From NCBI RefSeq assembly GCF_910592395.1, contig NC_088308.1:24317501-24381500 (forward strand): a stretch of DNA of 64,000 nt. Direction: 5' to 3'. The notes beneath the pieces are model-generated. The model was not told the DNA's origin and did no database searches. It saw only the letters and a program-made list of their open reading frames with translations. How positions within the stretch are numbered: the first letter of the stretch is position 1; every line of letters starts with the position of its first letter. Source of the stretch: Lineus longissimus (lineage: Eukaryota > Nemertea > Pilidiophora > Heteronemertea > Lineidae). Both the position numbers and the translations under genes were made by a program. This document shows, one piece after another, positions 40,219 through 50,600 of this stretch.

Positions 40219-40255
40219 ATTTTAGTCACCACCGCCTGGGGCAGGTGACTAAAAT
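40219..40255. repeat. Perfect inverted repeat (12-bp arms, 13-nt loop)
   Basis: ATTTTAGTCACC at 40219-40230 is the exact reverse complement of GGTGACTAAAAT at 40244-40255. The loop is GC-rich (ACCGCCTGGGGCA). The perfect short stem could be the core of a small MITE, a hairpin in the pre-mRNA, or a symmetric protein-binding site. The sequence does not distinguish these. Confidence 0.8.
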
Positions 40256-42717
40256 TCTATCTAAAACAGTTAGAAATCTCTTTGATAATCCAATTGGGTG
40301 TTCGCTGCAACGCCAGAAAATTCAATTAGGAGCCAGATGACAAGAATGGTGCTTCCAGTCAAATCGGAGACGCTTTTTTATGATATATTAGATATCATGT
40401 TGAACCTCGATTATCAGGTTCGCCTTTTTCCAACCAAGGGCAAATCCGGTTAGACACTATATACATCTTGTCTAATATATGATGTACAGTTTGTGAAGTA
40501 TAAGTTCCTTTCCAATAAGAACCGAAGGACCTTCAAAAACGAACTGCGCCATCATCGTAGACGGACGAAACGTCAGTGTCTCGCGCTTACCCATGCCCTA
40601 AGGATTGAGGAAAACTTGACCTGCGCTGCATGCGTGTATCTGTCGGAAAAGTCGAAATGTTCTGTTTTATTATGAACGAGGAGGGGTGAACGACTTTTTC
40701 AGCAGTCGGAAGTATGTAAAGGTCATTTTTATGTAGAAGAATTCGCGTTAATCAGAAGTAAAATAAGCCCGTTGATCATTGCAATATATGTTCAGTCACC
40801 TCGCTAATAATTACGACATCATATGAAAGGGATTCGTCCTGTCTCTTTTTAGATCCTGTTGAACATAATCAGATTAGGAAGTGATGACATTTCGGAAACC
40901 AAGGCGGAAGAATTCCATCGGGATTCATTGAAGGAATATTAGGGCCTGAGCTGGAGTTTTATATGCAACGTCCTGTAATGCCAACTCAATTGCAACTACC
41001 CCTGGCCTCTATCTTAAAGCTTACAGGAAGCTCGCCAAATGTTGTGAAGTAATCCTACGCTGGTTTACCACGTAACTATGTCAGCCTTTTGAATCTGCTA
41101 AGCTCGGCCGACAATCTCCCTTAATGTAATAACCGCGTCTCGAACCAATCACTTCGATCACCTTTGGTAGCTGTTCTATTGGTCTCATTGTCAAGTATTC
41201 AAGGCGTCTGGTTTCTAAGGCAACAAAAAAGAGTCGGAAGATTATCGTATTTTGATAAACATGTTCTGACTTTGTAGTTACGCTGCTTTTGATATTATGG
41301 GTTTTTTTCTTGTCCAATTATCGGATAATGACGGGCGGGTCTTTGTTATATCACGTTATCGTCCGGGTGTACGTTACTTCAAACATTGAGGACTATTCGT
41401 ACTCTGTTATCAAAATTTTGTCAAATAGTACTTTTAATACTACACCATTAAATGATGTCGATAAATGTATAGTTTTGTGAAGAAGTCTTGCACTGGGAAC
41501 CAAAAAAGGTACGAATAATATGCTATGTAGGAAAGCTGGGTGTTGAGCAAATCAGTAAATGTGTAATACCAAATAATGCACGATTCCATTGTTGGGTAAT
41601 CAGTCACATCTTGACCATGTTACGACATTAACCGTCCTCAATCTCACATTACAAAATTACAGAATGATATTCGGTATATTGTTTTGAGGAATTCACCCGG
41701 AAATGGCATTGACCTACATGTTGTTAATTTCGCATATCAATATTTCAGAGTCCCTTTTAATCGCGCTTTTGAAAGACCATCCTCGGTAACAAGTGGTTGC
41801 ACCGACATTCCTTCAATTCAAAACCTTACTCCGCTGCCAGCAGTTGTTCTATCCATGCTCAGGTCCTGTTTGTGCTACAAATGTTACTGAATAAGGCAAC
41901 GCTGAACCATTCAACTACTAAGTGTATATTTGCTCAGTCCGGTGATAAAGTATTTGCCGATTCTGTCAAGTATTTGTACTGTTAGACACATGCAAACTGA
42001 CCAGCCGATCAGTTGTCAAAGACGAGAGCTCATTCTTGTTACTAGCATCGGGCTGATATTCGTTTGGCACTAATAGGAATAAGAAAAAACAAATATGACA
42101 CAAAAGCTGTCCCTTTTCTCTTGAATGATTGCCGTACGATATTTGGTAATTTGTAATATAATATTATTTAGGCTACATACTTAGGCGATTGAATTACAGA
42201 GCAAAACGTATACTAATTGGTCATAAATTATGGGTTTCACTATTTACAATGAAGGCATTTTTCACCAAAAAGAGGCAACAGAATTCATAAATACACAACC
42301 TTCTTCAGAATGTGTATATCATGGATGTATTCATGAAAGTAAACGCAACGGACGAAGGGATATACATACACACGTTGTACAGTACATGTACATCACCCCA
42401 GCACTTTGATATCGCTGTATGTTGCTCTTAATGACACTTAACTTAAACAACGAATGAGCAGATAATCACTGCATTCGTCGCACTGGGTGTAGTTGGGATA
42501 TAAGGATTTTAATTGAAAATGTAAAATGTGTGAATCCCATGTGACAATGATTGACTTAACCATCATAGACATTACACGCCTCTGTAAAAAGTGACAAGTC
42601 AGTTAATTTTACGCTGGCATGCGCCCGAAGACTGCTAATCTGTGTGTAAAGAATTTGATGTGTTCTTCCCTTCTATCTGCAACATTGATTCTGTTGTAAA
42701 TAGCTACTCTTTGTATA

Positions 42718-42893
42718 CAGTAGGACCTCTCTATTAGGGGCATCGTTGGAAATGATAGATACAGTGTCCTTTGTAGAGAGGTTTCGTAGGTCAGAAACAA
42801 CTGCAATGCTCAGTTTCAGACCAGAATCTGTGATCGCAATAGAAAGATTACCTGCTCTGCTAACAGAGGTGTTTGCTAAGGGAGGTTCCCTTG
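42718..42893. mobile_element. Pogo/Tigger-like MITE, copy 1 (176 bp)
   Basis: Terminal inverted repeats start CAGTAGGACCTCTCTATTA and end CTAAGGGAGGTTCCCTTG, flanked on both sides by TA (42716-42717 and 42894-42895), the target duplication of the Tc1/mariner-pogo superfamily. The same family recurs at 57916-58093 with nearly equal length and shared internal GTGTCCTTTGTAGAGAGG-type motifs. It is too short for a transposase. It lies about 670 bp upstream of receptor exon 2. Confidence 0.85.
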
Positions 42894-43563
42894 TATTCCT
42901 ACATAAATGTAGGTCATGCTCGGTTGTTATTGTACTCAAACCTACGTGTCAGAAAAATAATTTGCCTCAGTTTTCTACACTGCGTTGAATAATGCATATA
43001 TCATATATCCAAAACCAAATTGCGTTATCTTCCTCGTTTTCCCTCATAGTAAAAGTCAGATTCAAATGACCTACATTTCATTTTCATGATCCGAGAATTC
43101 ACCAATTTTTTCAACGCTAATCTATAACTATTTATCGATAAGCTATGATTAATCTTTAATTTTTGCGTACTATTTCATGTTATTCAACCCGTTGAAATTG
43201 AATACGTCAATCGTGCAGAAAAAAAGAGATGCCGTGATTACTGCAGCAACCGAAGAAATTACGTGACAATGCAATGATAGGGAGCTCGTCAATTTCTTTG
43301 GCGCTTCCCAAACTTAAATGCTGAGCGGGATAGCTTTCCCGAGCGCTATACAAGGACAGGCACACGGGGAATGTCAACTTCAGTATAACGACAGAAACAT
43401 GACGCTTCACTCTAACTTTGCAGTTATTCTTACTTGTTGATATTATAATTTTGTAAGGTTCGTTGTATGATTACGATCACAGGGCCTTGTGTGTCTGGAT
43501 ACTTTATGTTTGGTAAGCATCTGCGGAACATATCTACATAGATCTTTCCCTTTCTCTTTCCAG

Positions 43564-43757
43564 AGGGAATTGCGCTGTCTGATGAGAAGAAACTTATCAA
43601 ACATCTGCTGGGAAACTATACCGAAGTCGGTGTGGTTGGCCGGCCTGTATACAACACAACCGACAAAATATCTGTCTCCTACGGATTGGCCCTCATACAA
43701 ATCCTGGATTTAGACGAGAAAAATCAAGTCCTTACCACAAACTGCTGGAGTAGATAT
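43564..43757 (+). CDS. Nicotinic acetylcholine receptor subunit, exon 2 (N-terminal ligand-binding domain)
   Basis: The exon lies between acceptor TTTCTCTTTCCAG and donor GTAAGT; it starts in phase 1 and ends in phase 0. It encodes residues 20-84. LSDEKKLIKHLLGNYTEVG matches the N-terminal helix and start of Cys-loop receptors; SYGLALIQILDLDEKNQVL and TTNCW match strand beta1 through loop D. N-glycosylation sequons occur at NYT (residue 37) and NTT (residue 50). Trp81 (codon 43746-43748) is the loop-D tryptophan, equivalent to Torpedo Trp55. Odd features: Cys80 directly before it, where V, I or L is usual, and SRY after it. The exon is 194 bp; in vertebrate subunits this stretch is split into exons of about 146 and 45 bp, so the two are fused here. 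DEKNQVLT is closest to the alpha9/alpha10-like type in my memory, but subunit class is not assigned because the paired-cysteine loop C is outside the window. Confidence 0.95.
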
Positions 43758-46502
43758 GTAAGTTAACATTTCTTTACATTTGGTGTCGTTCGACTAAGTA
43801 TTTTTCATGGTTAAATGGGAAAAAGAGATGATATGGCAAAGCTACGAATGATCGGAATCGATCCATAAGGCCAGAGGCACCACTGTTGGTGTCGTGCGTA
43901 GCCCACCCAGAAAACCTGTGTTCATCAAGTCGGATTCAAATCGATGCTGAGAACAAGATTAACCAATAGCATCGTTTGTCAAAGACGCTCGTGCAAATCA
44001 ATGTACCTAATCTCAAGGGTACACTAAAGCAGCGCCCAAGCAATGTTCTCTATAAGTCTTCGGTAGGCAATTACCCTTCCAATCATGACCAGCAACCTTC
44101 TCGGCCGCCGATGCTAGTTTCTTGATGGAGACAATTTGAGTGAACAAGTTCCCGCATGCCAATGGACAGAACCTTGTCCCCGGGTTTGTTTCGGCGCGCG
44201 ATGTTGATCACAGTGGCTTGGAATCCATAAAAACGTTGCCTGGAGGTAAGAGGAAATGAAACATCGTTCGGCCAATATGAGGACGATGCTGCGCCAATTA
44301 AGCGAGCCGAGGGGAATTCGGTCATTATATTGTAATGATTGGCTGGCCGAAATAGCAAAATGCAAAACCCTTCGCTAGGTTGACACCAGCGCATGTAACC
44401 GATTGGTGGTCAACAAAAAAAGGTCCAGGGCCACACCAGTGCAGGGGCCAAAAGTTGTCAAGTTATGCCTGGGTTTCTCTTACAAAATCAGGGTTGTGCC
44501 TTAATACAAATGCAAGGTTGGTTCAAGCCAGTGGGCCAGTTTGGTCTTTGGAATTTTGCGCCTATCCGGTATCGTTTCGTTTGTGCCTTTCGCACTATAA
44601 ATTGTTCGTTATTCGTGTACCAAGCAATGGTTTGCTTGAACCGTCGCCTTTTTGTCGTCCTTGTTGCATTTTGCAGTAAAAAATCTTTGTTTAAACATTG
44701 ACATTCCTAAAAGGACAAATGTACCCGTTGCTCATCTAGATTCGCTTGGATTCGATCGGTTTAATTGAAGATATCATGAACATTATGCTGCGGGAATATA
44801 AATCACAATGTGTAATTATGTTGCTAAATTAAACTGATGATATATTGGATTTTTTTTCTTCGAAGTGCGAGGTACGTACCAGATGGGAGAATATCGAATT
44901 CATACGGGGTGTTGAAAGGGAAACTTGATTCAATATTTGCACTTCTTCCGTGATGAATACGTGAAACATATCGCACCTTATAACATGTGTAGTGGGCATG
45001 GTCAGCGTTTTTACTATATTCTATTGGAAAGTTCAAACGGTCAGCACGTCCCTGAATGTATGTATTATGGACCCCCGGCATCATATTCGACAATCTGATT
45101 GCTCAGTTGTATCACACATTCATGGCAAATGATCGTCCTGTGGTGCACCACTCTCACACGAAATACCAATAACTCAAAGCATATCATGAACCAAACCCAG
45201 TTTTGCATTGGCCATTATATCATAACCTTGCTGCAGTCAGTATATATTGCCATCTCGGTACCCTCTTGATGTATTAGTCATGGCGATCTCAAAGGCATTG
45301 TAAACATCCTAGCATATTTGCCTTCAACAGCAGCACATGGCGCTTGTTGGCCATTCTCAAAACTGGGTTCAATCTCTGACTAGCATACCATGTGAATATT
45401 ACAAACAAATTGGCTAATGAGATTAGGTATTTTTTGTCGCATGGGCTCATGTTCGCGTTTCGCAGCGATGATATAGCTCGTTTGCGGGGCTCTTTAAAGC
45501 CATATCTCGGATGTACTTTAAGTTCGAAATTTTATGTACGTCTCTGAAAGAACACGCTGTATAACCAAATTATAAACAGTATCTTTCAGAGAAGAAGTCA
45601 TATTCTTAAGGACGCCTTTACTGTAATTTCTTCCAATACGCCATCAATCAAAATATAAGATCGATCGTCTGACACAACTTGCGCAGTTCACCGGCACTCA
45701 CATTAATAAGCAGACCTCTGATAATCCTTGATTAAATTCTAATTTGATAATACCAAGGACATCTGAATCCCATCAGTCGAGTTTAACATGATTTATGTAA
45801 CCATTAGGGGTTGGCAACTTATTCAGTTATATCACTCCTTCGCTGCTGTTCTCCCTCAGCTATTGAAAATCATCAACCCACGAGGAGATGCACGATCCTC
45901 ATTTTTTTAATTAAGTGCTCTGTATCTGACCTCTTTATAAAGTCATTGCGAGTAATGTACATGCAGCTATCCGCTATTGGACGGTTATCAGCTTTTTAAC
46001 AAAAGATTATGTGTCTGCCTTCCTGAAATTGTTGTTGAGTGCTTCCAGCCGAGATATGATCAAAATGATGACATACATCCACTTGTATAAGTGGTGGGAT
46101 GAATCGAATTTCATCAATATGGCAAACGAAAAACCTACATGTAGAACGAGAAAATTGTAGTGTGTGTGACCACGCATACAAAAATTGCCTTTAGAAATAA
46201 TGACTGTTGGGGTATATAAAACCAAGCTGAACTACTCTGAACGACCACGACTGTCTCTAACTAACCAGTGAATTAATACTGATATTCACTTCACACCCGA
46301 TTCCAGAACGTTTTACAGATTACATCAACCGTCCTTTATACACTTCGGAATACTCTAGTGGATTCTCAAATTAGTTGCAGTTCAAACATTGAGCTCCGTC
46401 TAATTGAATTGGAATATATGCATGTAGATATCTTAACAGAATTTAGAAAGCATTTGGATATCTCAAATTAGCTTCGATGTGTCGGCTGCCGCTTCGGGAA
46501 AG

Positions 46503-46537
46503 AACTCCCCAGGGGAGTTAGGCCTCAGTAAGTGAGG
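46503..46537. repeat. Two adjacent short hairpins
   Basis: AACTCCCC-A-GGGGAGTT at 46503-46519 is a perfect 17-bp palindrome with a single central base. Directly after it CCTCA (46523-46527) pairs with TGAGG (46533-46537). They are seen directly; no function is known and such pairs can occur by chance. Confidence 0.6.
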
Positions 46538-47333
46538 AGCCATTGGATATTTCCCCTCACTTGGATTGGATCGTCTATTGAGAAAAACCTACGCATGTCC
46601 GTTAACCAAAAGGACCGTGCCTTCTATCAAATACCAAAGATTGTTTAAGTACACATGTCATGTGAACGAACGAGGCGACATAAATCAAATACTAAGACTT
46701 TTAGATGATGATGAGTAGGGCTTAGTAGGAAATGACTACGAGATAATAGGCTTATGGACACTTTTTTATATTTACTACATGTAGTCTGCAATCCTTTTTG
46801 AAATTGGGTCAACACTGATGGCATCCTGTAGTCTCGCAGCTGGGAGTCGAGGTCGACCACTTGCCACCGAACACTACCGGGCTGGGAGATGCTCCCGCAG
46901 TCAACTAGCCAAAATTTATCGCACAAGATGCCGTCCATAAGTCCGGGGGATACCAAGCACTTAATCTCTACGACAGCCCATGAATTATATATGCTACAAA
47001 TGGCTTTCCTAACTGTGATTGAGGAGTAGCAGTGGCACTTTTTTTCCTGAAGGCTGACTAGCCGAGATCATGTCCATCGCTTTACTTTGATTGAAACTCC
47101 ATATAAAGAGTAGTCCAGTCAAGGGTCGACTTGTAATGGGTTCAGCTCGTAGATAAAGATGAGGTTCGGTTCGGGAACCAGAACTGCTTGGGTTGGTGCA
47201 AAAATGGATGGAAGCAGTCAGCATCACATTTCATTATTCAACTTTAGGTGTTTTAGAATGGCAGTGAATCATTCAATGTGTGGTAGCCTTGCTGCATGTC
47301 TATTAAGTTTTTTTCCACTTCACATCACTAAAT

Positions 47334-47645
47334 GATTTTTTCCTGATTTATCCGACATTGTCCGACTTATCCCTGAAAGGTCGGATTTCTAGAAAACCAG
47401 TGAAAAATACTAGGGCTTCCCAAAATAGGGCATTAAAGATCAAAGGGCTATGTTGAATGGTGTTAACGAGGTGACCTAATTGAGTGAGCTAGTTAGTATT
47501 CACACTGCGGATTATTCTGAGTGTTTGGCTCACACCTCATTAACCCCATTCAACATTTCAGGAAAAGTCGGACAATGTTGGACTTTTGTCGGATAAATCA
47601 GGAAAAAGTTAGAAAAACCGTTAAGAAGTCGGAAAAAGCCTCCTA
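47334..47645. repeat. Foldback-type repeat family, copy C, with both arms
   Basis: The left arm (47334 to about 47465) is in reverse orientation: TATCCGACATTGTCCGACTT, AGGTCGGATTTCTAGAAAA, GCTTCCCAAAATAGGGCATT. The centre contains GAGTGTTTGGCTCACAC. The right arm is forward: TTAACCCCATTCAACA, then TTTCAGGAAAAGTCGGACAA, AACCGTTAAGAAGTCGGAA. The right arm lacks the segment of about 80 bp with TTTGGGAAGCCC present in the left arm and in copies A and B. The arms are inverted complements, so the intact element is a foldback or long-TIR MITE. No clear target duplication was found. Confidence 0.85.
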
Positions 47646-50600
47646 CTCGTGCATGGAACATTTCTCCAGTCACCTTTCCTATCTCATGATCGTCTTCTAG
47701 TGCTAGTATATAATGCACTTATCTGTCCGTCGACTGCTGCTGGAGTGCATTCAATGGAAACCCAGGTCCATTCGTCTTCTCCTTTGCTCAGACGGCATGT
47801 ACTGCGTAGATAAGAAGCTTGGTAGATGGGTGTCTAACTGTAGGCCTTAAGCGTTTAACAAGAGATTTACGTTCGCTAAGTGACCGACCCATACCCGGCA
47901 AGACTAATGGTGAACTTGAAGGTTAAAGTGTAGCCCCGTGTGCAACAGGCAATAAGTTCATGGGCTAAGACATTTCTTAAATTTTCGAGCGAAGGCGAAG
48001 ATTTATACATTCCAGCCCAACCTTTTGGAACCACACAGAAGAAATGAAAGAAGCTTTGTTGAAAAATATTTGGGGGGCTGAAGATGTTTCTTCATTTTGA
48101 GCAGAAAAAAAACAAGTGAAAAAAATATTTGGACTTGAAATTTTTTTTCAACTGTAGCATGATAAATTTGCCGCAATCAATTTCTTAACAGAAATCATGG
48201 CAGCAGAGCATTCGTCTTTTCACGCCAATTAGGCCCTTTGGTCGGGTTAGAGGTTTGAATTTGGTAATTGGGACCGCCCAATCCAGTGATCGTGGCTTGC
48301 TACACTGTGTAACTATATCGAATTTGTTTCCTGACAAATTTAATCTAACCCGAGGAAGTCGGAAAATGGAAATGGAAATGGAAAATGTTGGAAAAAGAGC
48401 TACGACAAAGTATCCATATCCAAATCAAATCAAGTTAGGTTTCTATGTTTTGGTTATTCACGACGTCTTGCTGTGAGACGCTGCGAAGTGTTGTATTGTA
48501 TCAACATATACGCTTCTCTGCGGCCATGACCCTTTGGGTGGCTTAAACGATCTCCTTCATCACAGTTGTGGTAGATCTGTTGCATCTAATCCCATTGGCA
48601 GGTTCATATTTCCAAAACCTTGGCAGCACAATCGATAAACAACCGGTCAAATTGGCCTTGCAAGAGTTAAGCTCAGTTGATATCCTACGCCAGTCTTCCT
48701 TCGAAAGTTAATGCGCTCTGATGTCAAAGATCGTGTGCTTGAAACGTGTTCCCAATCCCTTCCAGGGGCCTTGGTGGAAAGTGAGAATGTTTGATAAAAC
48801 CTATACCTTTGCGTATTGTGTTTTCGGAAAGAATATGATAATTGCTCTATGTTATTGCAACTGAGTTGCTGGCGTGTTAAGCCGCCTCTAGCCTTTAGGA
48901 ACAAACTTTTCATCTCTAGTTACTGGTAATAATATATACGAGTAGTAGAAACGCATGCAGTTAAATGCATTGATCAGCATGGAAGTATGTCTTGACTAAA
49001 CTTCAAGATTGATTTTTTAGTCCCGTAAATTGTGTTTCTTAAAGAAAGAACCACACGCTCTCAATAATAATTTTGCTTACCGGTGACCAATATGGGATAT
49101 GCCCCAACATTAACTTTGGCGGCCATCAACATTGCAGCTTTGATAAATTTTTGTGGTGCTTTTGTTCTTGGCGCAAAAACAGTGATTACAAGAAGGATTA
49201 TATTCTGGTATTGTCTCTTTTGCCTTTTTTACTTTCCCTCGTCAATGCAATAGTATTTTTACATGTGCGATGTAAGATCGATATATCCACCTTGATATGA
49301 AAAAAAATTGGCATGCAGAACAAAGTGTTTCCAAGAGTTGACAGTCAATATATCCACAAAATGGCTGAACTTGGAATCAAAACATCGGGCGATAATCCAG
49401 CTTATCAGTTAACACAATCAGTTATCTACAAGTTAGTACCAATGGGACATCTCATGCCTGGGCTGTCCAATTGAAACTGTCAGGTCTGATCTCCGAAGTG
49501 GGAATCGGCAAGACAGTGCTCTGCTTTTCGAGTGTGATTTGTCGATGGGCTTATGAAACAGCAAATTCCTAACCAAAGAGATAGGGTCGCACGGGGTATC
49601 TGTGCCTTGGCGGCTGGTGTTGCGACGGATTGACCATAAAAACGTGTCGTTTTTTCCCTAGCCTCAGGCGATAATCAGTGATGGTCCCGCTTTTAGATAC
49701 TAACTTGATAAGCGTTGTCTTTGAAGTGGGGCTGGGTAATCGCAAGCGAGTGGTATTTATGCAGTATAGATTGCCGGGCGATAGTTGGTATGGTCAGTCC
49801 AGGCAGTTAAGTGTTCCGTTGCATCTTATAGAAAGAATATGGATAAGAAGCCCAAATTATGGCTACAAGTACAATTACTGAATAGTCTAATCAAGGTTTT
49901 ACCTATTCTCCGAACTTGGATTCATATCAGTCATGAGTAATTCCGATGATGGCACCGAATTTGTTAACGTTTTATTTGCTCTATGTTCATTCATACCTGG
50001 TGCAATGAAAAAGCATTTCTTTAATGACTTTCATTATTGTCTTTTCTTGTCTTTCGCTGTTAACGCATTATTACTCAGTCTCAATTTTAATATTTCAACA
50101 GGTTCCTTCTAAACATGATTGTCGTTGCCTCATTCTACGATGTTTGTCCACCGACTTTAACTCAGTCCCACATATTTCGTTGGATGAAGGTATCATGACA
50201 CATTCATTGCACACGCACCCTTTGATTACATATTCTCATCTCGATGCACGCCATGGTGCTGATTTACGTATATCCGATCAGCATCTGCGCCCCCGGTTTC
50301 GAAGGTGAGAATAATCACAGCACCCGCCAATATAAGAGAGCCCTCATCGATCAACCTTGCTAACATCTTCGCCTCGCACCGTTGTCGCCAACGGCCAACA
50401 AAACGGCCATAATTGTGAAAGATTGACTTCGTGCAATCGGCTTGTTTCGCCTTCTTCCGGTTAATTGTCCACGAGCCTCGTATTGGAACAGCATGGGTCG
50501 GCAAAATAACCGGATGGTCAAAAGGAAAAACATTGACCGTAGATCGAACTTAGCGGGTGTCGTTATTTCGTAGTTTCTTTTCTCACCTCTTTTTGGCTGA

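Larger units (their letters stand above)
16771..43563 (+). other. Receptor intron 1 (about 26.8 kb)
   Basis: Bounded by the donor GTAGGT at 16771 and the pyrimidine-rich acceptor TTTCTCTTTCCAG ending at 43563. I see no convincing internal exon. Contents: two same-strand copies of a foldback repeat (23.06 and 24.65 kb), short tandem repeats near 28.7, 36.6 and 40.1 kb, a perfect 12-bp-arm hairpin at 40.2 kb, and a pogo/Tigger-like MITE at 42.7 kb. Several short coding-like ORFs occur on both strands, for example minus-strand 28942-29172 and 39466-39720, without recognisable domains. Otherwise it is featureless AT-rich DNA. Confidence 0.85.
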
